From: Anaerostipes caccae L1-92
Lineage (GTDB): Bacteria > Bacillota > Clostridia > Lachnospirales > Lachnospiraceae
Assembly (NCBI RefSeq): GCF_014467075.1
Contig: NZ_AP023027.1
Location: 1,987,501-2,051,500 of the forward strand
Direction: 5' to 3'
Length of the DNA: 64,000 bases
A program made the translations under genes and the position numbers. Under the pieces are notes generated by a model that did no database searches, was not told where the DNA came from, and worked only from the letters and a program-made list of their open reading frames with translations. Shown here one piece after another: positions 8,833 through 17,523 of this stretch; position 1 is the stretch's first letter; every line of letters begins with the position of its first letter.

Positions 8833-9191
8833 TTCTCACTTCCTTCCTGCCCGAAGAAATAGATAAAATATCCATCGCTGCTCTTGGCTTCTCCAACCTT
8901 CACTTCCATACCCCATTGGGACACAGCAGTGTCGGAGTCCTGTTTTTTTACGGTGAGCACGACGGTCTGTTTCTCCGAAGACTCCTCTGCCTTCTTCTCA
9001 TAAAATTCAGAAACCGCCCGGTCTGCCTGCTCCTGCACTTCCCTCGCTTTCCTGATCTGGTTTAACGACATCACCGTACTTTTGTAGAGAAAAGCGATGC
9101 CCATCAGCAGAATGGCAAATGCAGCCAGGACTTCCACCAGAGTCATTCCGTCTCGCCCTTTTAAAATATGCTTGATCCGTATTTTTCTCAT
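8829..9191 (-). CDS. Type IV prepilin-like minor pilin (PilV/GspI type)
   Basis: A 120-residue prepilin with the motif RDGMTLVEVLAAFAILLMGI at about residues 13-32. The Gly-Ile after the hydrophobic run and the short length are common in PilV/GspI minor pilins. Downstream of the helix is an acidic, Glu/Lys-rich segment (EVQEQADRAVSEFYEKKAEE). It overlaps the next prepilin gene by 4 bp and follows the previous gene by 4 bp. Confidence 0.8.
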   Translation of the reverse strand: MRKIRIKHILKGRDGMTLVEVLAAFAILLMGIAFLYKSTVMSLNQIRKAREVQEQADRAVSEFYEKKAEESSEKQTVVLTVKKQDSDTAVSQWGMEVKVGEAKSSDGYFIYFFGQEGSEK

Positions 9192-9195
9192 GTAA

Positions 9196-9747
9196 TCACT
9201 CCTGCCAATTTGTAGCCCAGATCCACTGTTCCGGCTCGCCTGTGTTTACCTTTAAAGAATACCTGGTCGTTATATGATATTCCTGTTTTCTGGAACCCGC
9301 GCTTACTTTAGTCACAAGTACAGCCTTGTCAAGGGGATCATCTTTTTGGGATTCCCAGTAAACCGTAACCTTGATGTCTCCCAGTGTATCTTTCGCCGAC
9401 TGGATCATCTCAATGTCCAGAGTGCGGAAAGCTTCATTTTCGCCATGACCTTCCTCTTTCTCATTGTAGTAGACCCACTTATCGTTTTTTATCTGGTCGT
9501 AAAGAAAATACCGGATGTTGTCATCTCTGATTCCCTGTCCTTCCGGGGCAGTAATCTCTTTTTCCAGCAGTTTATTAAACGAAACCGCGGAAATCCTGCA
9601 TTGGTCTTTGACTGCCGACTGCTGGGCATTTGTCAGTACCTGATAAGACACGAGAATCATAATCAATGCCGCCGCCATAAATACACAGAGGATACACATG
9701 ACAAAGATCAATGCACTTCCTTCATTTCTTTTTCTGAGTCTTTCCAT
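9196..9747 (-). CDS. PilX-like minor pilin component
   Basis: A 183-residue protein with an N-terminal membrane helix at about residues 12-33 preceded by RKRNEGSALIFVMCILCVFM. The G-SALIFVM arrangement resembles PilX/GspK-type subunits, which lack the strict TLVE motif but have Gly before the helix. The remainder is a soluble domain. It lies between two prepilin genes and is 14 bp from the large GLUG pilin. Whether the peptidase cleaves it cannot be told from the sequence. Confidence 0.7.
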   Translation of the reverse strand: MERLRKRNEGSALIFVMCILCVFMAAALIMILVSYQVLTNAQQSAVKDQCRISAVSFNKLLEKEITAPEGQGIRDDNIRYFLYDQIKNDKWVYYNEKEEGHGENEAFRTLDIEMIQSAKDTLGDIKVTVYWESQKDDPLDKAVLVTKVSAGSRKQEYHITTRYSLKVNTGEPEQWIWATNWQE

Positions 9748-9761
9748 AGTTCTTCATCCTC

Positions 9762-12700
9762 TTAGTTCAAGCCGTTATAATAACCATTGATTGTGCGCTC
9801 GATCTTAGCATAAAAATCTTTTAGATTTGCTTCCGAAAGCAGCGTCGGATCTACGGTAAAGTTGCTGATCGTAACCTTTTTGCCTTCTTCGGTTCCCGAT
9901 GCCCTGTAATACTGGGTTCCTTGTTTTTCCACCATCAGAGGAATACCGATTCCCACATTGCCTTCTGTCTGATCCCCAGCAATAAAATAATAACATTTGG
10001 ATATTTCTGCCTGTTCAAACGGTTCGCCGGCCAGAGGATATTCCAAATCAGAAACACCGAAGCATTGATAAAGTTTTAAATTCTCAGCCGAACCCTTCTT
10101 AGAGCCGATCAGTCCGGACATTTTCGTTTTGCCGATCGGAAAGCCATAGTTTCTGCACTGTATTATTTCCATGCTGCCCGATGTAAGGTCTGACTCTCCT
10201 ATTATGCCTCCTGCCCTGCCTGACTCCAATGCGGCGGCGCTGTTACACCCGAAAATCTCCAGCTTTCCATTTTCTTTGGTCTTTTCTGCCAGTCCGATCA
10301 TGCCTCCTGCCGTCTCTTTCGGGCTTTGAATCACAACTCCGGGCCTCACAGATGAAATTCTGATCAGCCCCTCTTTTGAAATCCTGCCGATGACTCCCCC
10401 TGCTGTATTTCTCTCAGAAGTAATTGTGCAGTCTTTTACATAAGCTCCCTCGATGACCAAATCTTCACCACTGCCGCAGATTCCTCCGGCATTTCCGTAT
10501 TCGGAACTGATGTTGCCAGTGTTGCCGCTGTCTATAACCGTTGTTCCTTCTGACATCTGTCCGCAGATTCCTCCGGCATCCCCGAAGTCTGCCGTAATAT
10601 CCGCCTGGTTTTCAAATCCTTTCAGATCTTCCCCGCCTTTCTGGGCTCCGGCAACTCCTCCGACACAGTCTTTTCCATAAATAAATCCTTTGATTTCAGA
10701 GAAATTTCGGATCTTTCCTTTCTGTTCATTGTAGCCTGTAATCCCACCGATATAGGTATCCCCGGCTACATATGCCGTAACTTCTGTCCTCTTGTCATTT
10801 TCAATCAGCCCGTTATTGTAGCCTGCAATACCGCCGATCTGGATACCTAATGCTCCATATTCCAGCAGAAGTTTTTGTATCTTCTCTTTGTCTTTTTCCT
10901 CTGTCTGCATCTGAGACGTACAGTTTTGTATTTTCCCGGTATTCAGACCGGTAATTCCTCCTGCAAAGAGCTCATTCGCCGTCACAAGTCCCTTGTTCGT
11001 CCAGTTTTTGAGAACCGCTTTTGACGTGTATTCTTCTTTATTGACAATAAAATTGTTAAGATTAACATCCTGATTGAGTATATCCGAGATTTTCCCCTGC
11101 ACGCTGCCGTTCACCCCTGTGATTCCTCCCACATACTGGCTTCCGATCACATTTGCGAAGTTTGCAGAGCCGTCTCCGTCCATAACAAGCTCTGTATCTA
11201 TGGCACCTGAATTCTCGATCTTCATATGGAATCCGGAGATGCCTCCCACGTATCTCCTGCCTGCCACAAAGGACTTTTCATCCTCTTTTCCGGTGCTGCA
11301 TTTCGTGATGATGCCGTCATCATTGAGACCGACGATTCCTCCTACGAAGTCGCCCTTCAGCTGATAATTTTTCGCCGCTTCTCTAAGCTTTTCTTCCTCC
11401 TCTTTTGTCAAAACAGGAACACTTAAGCACTTCTCAATGGATGACAGCCTGTTGTATCCGACAATTCCGCCGATACACTGTCCGGTTCCCGTCACATAGC
11501 CATAATTTTCGCACTCTTTGACAGAAATACTCTGCACGTCCTCCGGTTTAGACGGATCTTCTATACAGATGCCGTTTAAATATCCGACAACGCCTCCCAC
11601 AAACTTTTCTCCTTCAACCCTGGCGCTGTTTTTCAGAGAATCGTAAGTCCTCATGGTACCTACTAAGATCAGCTTCTCCGTTCCTGTATCCAGGGGTTTC
11701 CCTGTGATATCACTTCCTGTGATGCCCCCTACAAATTTTTTCCCTTTGACCGTGCTCTTTTTATCCACAGAAATATTTTTCAGTGTCCCGTAGTTGACTC
11801 CGCAGACTGTTCCCACATAGTCAGTTCCCTGGGAAGATATCTGTTTCAGTAACATATTCCTTATCGTACCTTCATTGACTTCAAATAATCCGGCCGGAGT
11901 TTTCTGGTCCTTCGCTCCGAATTTAAATGACTGAACAGCATAGGACTGGTCATTTTCATCCATCCCCTGCAAGGTATGTTTCTTATTCAGTTTACTTGCC
12001 GAAGGAAAAGGGATCCCCTCCTCCGTCTCTGACAGCTGTTTCGTCTTCTCAAAAAGGAAACCTCCTGCCGCCATGCCTTTCTCTCCGTTCCAGAAGATGC
12101 CGCCTGTCTGGCGGTATAAAACCGTATCATCCGGCGCATCTTTCTCCTCAAACCTAAGATTGAAAAGATGCCTTGGGTTTTTAAGGTCATAAATTTTTGT
12201 GCCGTCCTTCTTTGCCTCTTCTTTGGCAAAATATGAGTGTTCTGTATTGGTCTGCTCCCACTGGCTGGGCCGGTATCCGGTTCCTGAGGCCTGCATTCTT
12301 GCATACATGGGACCCGCTGAAAATCCCAGTCTGCGTATGCTGTATGTGCCGTCATAATCCGGCGATTTCTCGTTTACCTGAGATGCGGCTTCTAAATCTG
12401 CTGCATCCAGAACGAGGATCATCTTCCCTTTCTTTGAGATATAACCCATAAATTTCAAATCTTTTTTTGTCTCTGTAACCTTCTCGTCTTCATCATAAAA
12501 TGAAACATCACTGGTCAATGTAAGCTCTTTATCCCTGCCTTCTTCCTTCAGAATGGTCTCCGCCTTATCGAGATCGTTGATCTTGAAGGAACACACAAGC
12601 CGGTTGTCCGCTGCATCGTAAAGTTTTATGTCATATGCAAGGCCCAGTGCAGAAGCCTGATATGCGTCTTCCAACTCCCATCGGATAGAAAGCGTCTCTT

Positions 12701-13370
12701 TGTTGACCAGCTCAAGGCTTTTGAAAACTGACCCCTCCATCGGCTCCGGCGTGGAAGAGACAGAATCCACTCCGTAGTAGCCTACGAGCCGGTCATAACG
12801 GTCATTTCTGCTCCTGCCGCTGATATCCGCGCTTCCCTCACCGCCTTTGGACTGGGTATTTCCGTAGTAAAAACTCTTTGCTTTGTCTGAATAACAGACT
12901 CCCAGAGCCGTCCCTTCGTCGGGGTCAAACTCGACGCAAAAAGACGCATTTAATACATCTGCGTCATATATATACGGCGCAATCATCTCATATACCGTCT
13001 TTTTAGCCCCTTCGTAATCCGTCCTTTTTTCGCCTTTTTGAAAGAAAAAATAATACATGCCCTCAGCATCGTCGGGAACCGGAGCGCCTTCGTCGATCAT
13101 TTTCCCATTCAGGCGGTTATCTTTATACTCTGAACCCGAAAGTTCTTTGGACAGTTCATCCAGACTTCCGCCTGCTTTTGCATGGGCCATGGAAGACTGA
13201 AGTGCCGTGAAAATCGTCTGTGCATATTCATTGTTCTTTTTGAACGCAGAGTGCTTCTGATAGGCTGCAATCCCTCCTCCGGCGATAGCCAGAAGAATGG
13301 CGAAAATAACCAGCACCGCCATCAGCTCTACCAATGTATATCCTCTGTTGTCTCTCAGCCTGTTTTTCAT
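9762..13370 (-). CDS. Giant prepilin with GLUG-repeat adhesin-like body
   Basis: A 1202-residue protein that starts as a normal prepilin (cleavage motif NRGYTLVELMAVLVIFAIL, Gly10) and continues with about 500 residues of mixed domains and then, from about residue 545 to 1120, some 15 units of the GLUG type: FVGGIVGLNDDGIITKC, YVGGITGVNGSVQGK, FAGGITGLNTGKIQNC, YIGGITGYNEQKGKI and others. GLUG repeats build beta-solenoid shafts in secreted adhesins and IgA proteases. A pilin helix joined to such a shaft would sit at a pilus tip or along the fibre and be displayed far from the cell. First gene of the operon, 42 bp after the -10 box. No anchor or sorting signal is present at the C-terminus. Confidence 0.85.
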   Translation of the reverse strand: MKNRLRDNRGYTLVELMAVLVIFAILLAIAGGGIAAYQKHSAFKKNNEYAQTIFTALQSSMAHAKAGGSLDELSKELSGSEYKDNRLNGKMIDEGAPVPDDAEGMYYFFFQKGEKRTDYEGAKKTVYEMIAPYIYDADVLNASFCVEFDPDEGTALGVCYSDKAKSFYYGNTQSKGGEGSADISGRSRNDRYDRLVGYYGVDSVSSTPEPMEGSVFKSLELVNKETLSIRWELEDAYQASALGLAYDIKLYDAADNRLVCSFKINDLDKAETILKEEGRDKELTLTSDVSFYDEDEKVTETKKDLKFMGYISKKGKMILVLDAADLEAASQVNEKSPDYDGTYSIRRLGFSAGPMYARMQASGTGYRPSQWEQTNTEHSYFAKEEAKKDGTKIYDLKNPRHLFNLRFEEKDAPDDTVLYRQTGGIFWNGEKGMAAGGFLFEKTKQLSETEEGIPFPSASKLNKKHTLQGMDENDQSYAVQSFKFGAKDQKTPAGLFEVNEGTIRNMLLKQISSQGTDYVGTVCGVNYGTLKNISVDKKSTVKGKKFVGGITGSDITGKPLDTGTEKLILVGTMRTYDSLKNSARVEGEKFVGGVVGYLNGICIEDPSKPEDVQSISVKECENYGYVTGTGQCIGGIVGYNRLSSIEKCLSVPVLTKEEEEKLREAAKNYQLKGDFVGGIVGLNDDGIITKCSTGKEDEKSFVAGRRYVGGISGFHMKIENSGAIDTELVMDGDGSANFANVIGSQYVGGITGVNGSVQGKISDILNQDVNLNNFIVNKEEYTSKAVLKNWTNKGLVTANELFAGGITGLNTGKIQNCTSQMQTEEKDKEKIQKLLLEYGALGIQIGGIAGYNNGLIENDKRTEVTAYVAGDTYIGGITGYNEQKGKIRNFSEIKGFIYGKDCVGGVAGAQKGGEDLKGFENQADITADFGDAGGICGQMSEGTTVIDSGNTGNISSEYGNAGGICGSGEDLVIEGAYVKDCTITSERNTAGGVIGRISKEGLIRISSVRPGVVIQSPKETAGGMIGLAEKTKENGKLEIFGCNSAAALESGRAGGIIGESDLTSGSMEIIQCRNYGFPIGKTKMSGLIGSKKGSAENLKLYQCFGVSDLEYPLAGEPFEQAEISKCYYFIAGDQTEGNVGIGIPLMVEKQGTQYYRASGTEEGKKVTISNFTVDPTLLSEANLKDFYAKIERTINGYYNGLN

Positions 13371-13411
13371 AGAAGCTCTCCCTGCTTTCTTTTCTGCTTT
13401 CTGTTTCTTTT

Positions 13412-13440
13412 ATGATACAATATAAATCTAAGAAATTCAA
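13412..13440 (-). promoter_or_regulatory. Promoter of the type IV pilus operon
   Basis: Minus-strand TTGAAT (13440-13435), 17-base spacer, TATCAT (13417-13412). It precedes the giant prepilin gene; the twelve pilus genes to pilT follow with short gaps. AT-rich sequence with purine-rich GAAACAGAAAGCAGAAAAG lies between the promoter and the start. Confidence 0.6.
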
Positions 13441-13460
13441 CGATTCCCGCAAAGATGGGT

Positions 13461-13490
13461 TAGACATGTCAGGATGTTTTATTATATACT
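13461..13490 (+). promoter_or_regulatory. Promoter of the thioesterase gene
   Basis: TAGACA (13461-13466), 18-base spacer, TATACT (13485-13490). It is divergent from the pilus promoter and 35 bp before the thioesterase start. Confidence 0.5.
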
Positions 13491-13524
13491 GATAGAATTG
13501 ACAAAGCTAAGAAAGGATGATTTT

Positions 13525-13938
13525 ATGTACACATCAAAAATCGTTGTAAGATACGCGGAAACTGATCAGATGGGGATTGCCCATCACAGCAACTATCCTG
13601 TCTGGTTTGAGGTAGCAAGAACTGATTTTATTAAGGCCTCAGGAATCAGCTATTCAGACGTGGAAAAAGCCGGCATTATCACTCCACTTACCGGCCTTAC
13701 GGTCAGGTATAAACAGGCCGCTTTTTATGAAGACGAACTTTCCATCCATATAAAACTGACAAGGCTTACACCGGTGCGCCTGGAATTCTCCTATGAAGTC
13801 ATCCGGGAAAATCCCCGTGCCCTGATCGCCACCGGCACCACTTCTCACGGGATGGTCAGCAAAGACCTGGTGCCGGTCAATGTAAAGAAAGAACATCCAA
13901 AAATCTACCGGATGTTTGAGGAATGTATGGACAATTAG
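13525..13938 (+). CDS. Hotdog-fold acyl-CoA thioesterase (YbgC family)
   Basis: A 137-residue single hotdog-domain protein. The start at 13525 is chosen because AAAGGATGA lies just before it and the product then begins MYTSKIVVRYAETDQMGIAHHSNYP in full agreement with the family; a 17-residue upstream extension is open but has no site. The motif YAETDQMGIAHHSNY holds the catalytic aspartate of 4-hydroxybenzoyl-CoA/YbgC thioesterases. It hydrolyses acyl-CoA or acyl-ACP thioesters; the natural substrate cannot be read from the sequence. It ends 3 bp from the convergent acetyltransferase gene. Confidence 0.85.
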   Translation: MYTSKIVVRYAETDQMGIAHHSNYPVWFEVARTDFIKASGISYSDVEKAGIITPLTGLTVRYKQAAFYEDELSIHIKLTRLTPVRLEFSYEVIRENPRALIATGTTSHGMVSKDLVPVNVKKEHPKIYRMFEECMDN

Positions 13939-13941
13939 AGT

Positions 13942-14580
13942 TCAGACCATGCGTTTGTCTTCCTGTTCAAATAAAAAGAATTTCATTTTGGCAGGCCTGC
14001 TGCGGACAGTGAAAATATGGGTATGTTCCCTGCACTGGTTCATACCCTGATGTTCATAAAATCCGAAATTACAGCTTGTGTCTGTAAACAAATAATAACT
14101 TTGAATTTCTTCATGTTTCATATAGGTTTTTATATTTTGGAACAATACTTTTCCGACTCCACGGCCCCGAAATTCAGCATCAACAGCAAAAAACGTAATC
14201 TCTCCCTGATAATTCTTCCCACTGTCCTTTAATAATTTTTTATCTATCCCGCTTATACATCCAAACATCTTAATCACCTGTCTTCCCTCTCCGGATAACA
14301 GCAGAGAGAGTATGGATGTAATCTGCTTCACACGGTATTTAAACGGACATTTGTGTTTGTTCAGATTTTTCCCCATAATTACTCCGACCGGCATTTCATC
14401 TGCCAGGGCTACTTGTGCAAAAGTCTGGCTGCAGAGGCAGCTGTAAAGAAAAACTTTTGCCAATTTAGATGCTGTCGCAGGCCCTGTAAGTTCATCGTAT
14501 TTCCATGCTTCTCTGATAATGTTCTCCAACGCTCTGCTGTCTCTGTCCCGGTATTCCCTTACCCTGATTTGCTTTTTCAT
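13942..14580 (-). CDS. GNAT family N-acetyltransferase
   Basis: A 212-residue protein with the GNAT fold: the acetyl-CoA binding motif A is ITFFAVDAEFRGRGVGKVLFQNI at about residues 127-149 (V-x-x-x-x-RGRGVG), followed by a C-terminal strand with YLFTDTSCNFGFYEHQGM. The substrate is unknown. A degenerate insertion at residues 75-125 between the first strands and motif A makes it longer than minimal GNATs. It is divergent from the MerR regulator gene, whose operator-like spacer overlaps its promoter. Confidence 0.8.
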   Translation of the reverse strand: MKKQIRVREYRDRDSRALENIIREAWKYDELTGPATASKLAKVFLYSCLCSQTFAQVALADEMPVGVIMGKNLNKHKCPFKYRVKQITSILSLLLSGEGRQVIKMFGCISGIDKKLLKDSGKNYQGEITFFAVDAEFRGRGVGKVLFQNIKTYMKHEEIQSYYLFTDTSCNFGFYEHQGMNQCREHTHIFTVRSRPAKMKFFLFEQEDKRMV

Positions 14581-14616
14581 CTGATTCCTCCTATTCTAAT
14601 AAAACTGATTGGTATA

Positions 14617-14647
14617 TAATTACCTTAAAGTATTCAGTAAGTGTAAA
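14617..14647 (-). promoter_or_regulatory. MerR-type promoter between the acetyltransferase and MerR genes
   Basis: On the minus strand TTTACA (14647-14642), a 19-base spacer and TAATTA (14622-14617). A 19-base spacer is the mark of promoters activated by MerR proteins, which untwist the DNA to realign the boxes. The divergent MerR gene starts 18 bp away, so it may activate the acetyltransferase. The hexamers are only moderate and this is inference. Confidence 0.35.
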
Positions 14648-14664
14648 GTCAAGGAGGAACTATC

Positions 14665-15477
14665 ATGAATCGCCGCTCAATAAAGCTGACAACTTCACAG
14701 TTTGCAAAAATCCACGGACTCAACAAACGGACTCTGCACTATTATGATACGATCGGTCTGTTCTCACCGCACTATAAGGGAGATAACAATTACAGATACT
14801 ATGATGACTCACAGAGTATTCAATTAGAATATATCCGTATGCTGAAAGAATTAAATATGAGCATTAAAGAAATAAAAGAATATCTGAACCATCCGAACCA
14901 AGCAGATTTTTTACGTATTGCAGACACAAAACTAAAAGAGATCGGCTGTGAGATCAGGCGGCTGAAAAAAAGCAGACAAATTCTTCTTATGAAAAAGAAA
15001 CAGCTGGAATTATGCAGTCAGATAAAAAACAGAGAAATCAGGATCATAGAGTGTGAAGAAGAATATCACCAAAGGATCTCTTTTGCTTTTGGTGATGAGG
15101 ATATTGAACAAATATACGCTCAGATTAAAAATTTCTGGGACACGAAAGACTTTATTATGGGCATTGGAAGTTTTATCTCCACTGAAAAGATTAAGCAAAG
15201 GAAGTTCGATTCCTATGACGGTCTTTTTACTCCGGCACCAAAGAACAGCAGCAACGATATATTTAAAAAACCGGGCGGAACTTATATATGCGGATTTTTT
15301 ACGGGTGATTGGGACGGCCTTCCGGAATTCTATGAGGAAATCATAGCATTTGCAGAAAAACACCATTTAACACTAACGGGATACGCATATGAAACCGGGC
15401 TCAATGATTTTGTGATTTCCAGTGCAGACGAATACATTACACAGATCATGATACAGGCAGAAAATGAAGAGGAGTAA
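14665..15477 (+). CDS. MerR family transcriptional regulator with effector domain
   Basis: A 270-residue regulator. Residues 8-75 form the winged helix (FAKIHGLNKRTLHYYDTIGL, then NYRYYDDSQ), and residues 80-120 the dimerising coiled coil. The rest (about 125-268) resembles a GyrI-like effector-binding domain seen in BmrR-type activators of efflux genes, with FSAYGF-like aromatic positions less clear here. Ribosome binding site AAGGAGG ends 6 bp before the ATG. A small membrane protein gene follows after 3 bp. Confidence 0.85.
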   Translation: MNRRSIKLTTSQFAKIHGLNKRTLHYYDTIGLFSPHYKGDNNYRYYDDSQSIQLEYIRMLKELNMSIKEIKEYLNHPNQADFLRIADTKLKEIGCEIRRLKKSRQILLMKKKQLELCSQIKNREIRIIECEEEYHQRISFAFGDEDIEQIYAQIKNFWDTKDFIMGIGSFISTEKIKQRKFDSYDGLFTPAPKNSSNDIFKKPGGTYICGFFTGDWDGLPEFYEEIIAFAEKHHLTLTGYAYETGLNDFVISSADEYITQIMIQAENEEE

Positions 15478-15480
15478 GAC

Positions 15481-15867
15481 ATGAAATTAATTCTATTTCT
15501 TATCATTATAGGCGTGAAATCCTTAATCACAAAAGCGGCCGCACTGGGACTTCTTTTTTTGATCTTTTTTATGAAAGACAGAGCTTTATGCTTTGCTCCA
15601 AGCAGATGGATCTGGTTTATTTTCGGTCTGCCGAAAAAACAGATCAAGACATACGCTGTTTTTCTTTACACCGTATCGGCATTGCTGTCGACGGTTTTTA
15701 TGTGGTATGCCTTGTCATTTGCAGGATTCCGATACGCATCCGCCACTGCAGTCCTTATATTTTTCGCCGGGTTTGCTGCACGCGGCTTTCAATTTTATAA
15801 ACTGTGGAATCGTTATATCCTGGATGAATGGAACAAGTATCATCCGTCAGAAGGAAGTTCGACATAG
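15481..15867 (+). CDS. Small membrane protein of unknown function
   Basis: A 128-residue protein with three to four hydrophobic segments (about residues 3-30, 59-76, 83-100) and a charged C-terminal tail (NRYILDEWNKYHPSE). It follows the MerR gene after 3 bp with a GAGGAG site inside that gene's end, so it is probably co-transcribed and could be the regulator's target. I recognise no family. Its last 28 bp overlap the convergent histidine kinase gene. Confidence 0.6.
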   Translation: MKLILFLIIIGVKSLITKAAALGLLFLIFFMKDRALCFAPSRWIWFIFGLPKKQIKTYAVFLYTVSALLSTVFMWYALSFAGFRYASATAVLIFFAGFAARGFQFYKLWNRYILDEWNKYHPSEGSST

Positions 15868-16715
15868 ATCCACAGCCAGCCTTCCTTTTTTCCTGCCCTG
15901 GCAGTTCCTCCCATCTGTTCTGCCAAAAGTTTTACAATAGCAAGGCCCATACCTCCAGGCCGGCTTGTTGATCGGTCTTCCCTGTAAAACCGGTCAAACA
16001 GACGATCCGGGTCTGCTGTTGCCGTTGTTTGGTTTCCAAAGGAAAAAACCGCTCTTTTCGTTTTTTCAACTCTGACCACAGCATTGGAATCTGCATAAGC
16101 AAGACAATTACGGATCAAATTCTGAATAATTCTGATGAGCATTTCCCTATCCGCTTTTGCATAGACCGGATCTGTCTCCTCCATTCGGATGGAAAGTTCA
16201 TGTTCTTCCAGCAGCGGAACCATTTCCGCAACGCATTCGGCAATCAGGGCTCCCAGGTTAATCCGTTCATATTTTGGCTCTGACTGCTTATAAGAATAAA
16301 GAGAATACTCAAAAAATTGTTCGATCATCTTTCCCAGTTCATCCGCATGTTTCTGGGCGGTCCGGAGTCTTTCTCTCTGTCCTTCCTCCGCTAGTGTTGC
16401 CATGAGCAGCTGCTGGTATCCCTTGATTGCCGTCAAAGGTGTTCTGAGATCATGGGATAAGTCGGCTATCATTTCCTTCTGCTCTTTTTCCCTGCTCACA
16501 GTTTCCTCCCGCAGTTTTTCCTCACTTTTTAAACACCGGTTCATATTTCCCGCAAGTCTTGTAAGCCCGGAATCTATGAATTCCAGGCTTATTGGCTGTC
16601 TCGTATTCTCTTCTCTGCGTTTTTCCAGCTGACGGTTTATTTGATTGATCTGCTTCCGGAGTAAAATCACATATCCAGCCAGAAACAAAATCACCGCTGA
16701 CAATATAAAAACCAT
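15840..16715 (-). CDS. Sensor histidine kinase
   Basis: A 291-residue kinase with one N-terminal membrane helix (about residues 2-20), a short coiled linker and no extracellular sensor domain. The H-box is MIADLSHDLRTPLTAIKGYQ at about residues 82-101 with the phosphoacceptor His; the N-box is IIQNLIRNCLAYA, and GLAIVK marks the G-box. Kinases of this reduced kind next to an ABC transporter usually sense flux through the transporter (BceS-type logic). It is the last gene of an operon whose first member of the system, the response regulator, is four genes upstream. Confidence 0.9.
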   Translation of the reverse strand: MVFILSAVILFLAGYVILLRKQINQINRQLEKRREENTRQPISLEFIDSGLTRLAGNMNRCLKSEEKLREETVSREKEQKEMIADLSHDLRTPLTAIKGYQQLLMATLAEEGQRERLRTAQKHADELGKMIEQFFEYSLYSYKQSEPKYERINLGALIAECVAEMVPLLEEHELSIRMEETDPVYAKADREMLIRIIQNLIRNCLAYADSNAVVRVEKTKRAVFSFGNQTTATADPDRLFDRFYREDRSTSRPGGMGLAIVKLLAEQMGGTARAGKKEGWLWIYVELPSDG

Positions 16716-16734
16716 CTGTATATCTCCTGTTTGT

Positions 16735-17523
16735 TTATTTTATCTCGGCTCTCCTGAAAATGAACATGGCCGCCAAGATCATCAGGATGGCAAAGCCGGC
16801 TCCGGTTCCGACACTCTTCAAAAACATTTCCGGTTCTGCGTCCATAGAAAGCCGGGTTAAATTTTCAAGATGAAACGGCGTCAGACTAATCATTTTTTCA
16901 AATACTTTGTTTCCTCCTGCCTGAAGCATTCCACAGGCCATTGAGACCAGATATCCGATCCCGATGACCGGCACCGGCCTGCGGAAAATAAACGCCAGAG
17001 GAAGACAAATGCTCAGCTGTCCCGCGTAGACCACACATACCGACGCCGTGATCCCAAGAATTTTAAGTGCAGAATACAGTGTGAGTGCATTTCCCGATTC
17101 TCTGCAAATCAACGTAAGAAACACAGACGGGATATACAGCTGATACTGGCTGTCTATAAAAAATGACGCGGCCATAACAGCGAAGTACGGAAGAATCAAT
17201 AGAAAAATAATCAAAAAATAAGAAAATGCTTTCCCCAGAACCAGCTGACTCCTTCCGATGCCTCCGGACACTGCATCCTGAACGGTCTTATTTTCAAAAT
17301 CTCCGCAGAGAAACATTCCCGCGGCCACGGTTCCCAATAGAGCCACCATCTGAGGATCTGCCAGAAAAGAGGCATTGCCGGCGGCGTTCATGCCAAGAGT
17401 ACCGTCCCTGAACAGACGGGCCACGATGACCATGAGGACTGCTCCTGCCCCGGAAATCAAAAATAATACTTTTAAAGCCATTGATTTTTTAAACTTTAGC
17501 ATATCAGCCCTTAAAACATTCAT
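16735..17523 (-). CDS. ABC-2 type transporter permease
   Basis: A 262-residue membrane protein with six predicted helices: near residues 17-38, 58-75, 98-123, 145-165, 175-196 and 232-256. It has the ABC-2 layout with a cytoplasmic N-terminus (MNVLRADMLKFKKS). Its start lies inside the 3' end of the ATPase gene (20-bp overlap), so the two are translated together and form one exporter. The substrate is unknown; similar operons export or resist peptide antibiotics. Confidence 0.85.
   Translation of the reverse strand: MNVLRADMLKFKKSMALKVLFLISGAGAVLMVIVARLFRDGTLGMNAAGNASFLADPQMVALLGTVAAGMFLCGDFENKTVQDAVSGGIGRSQLVLGKAFSYFLIIFLLILPYFAVMAASFFIDSQYQLYIPSVFLTLICRESGNALTLYSALKILGITASVCVVYAGQLSICLPLAFIFRRPVPVIGIGYLVSMACGMLQAGGNKVFEKMISLTPFHLENLTRLSMDAEPEMFLKSVGTGAGFAILMILAAMFIFRRAEIK

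Noticed and set aside
9805..12355. Frames on other strands within the giant pilin gene
   Set aside because: They overlap a long coding frame with clear repeats, lack ribosome binding sites and have no family features; shadows.
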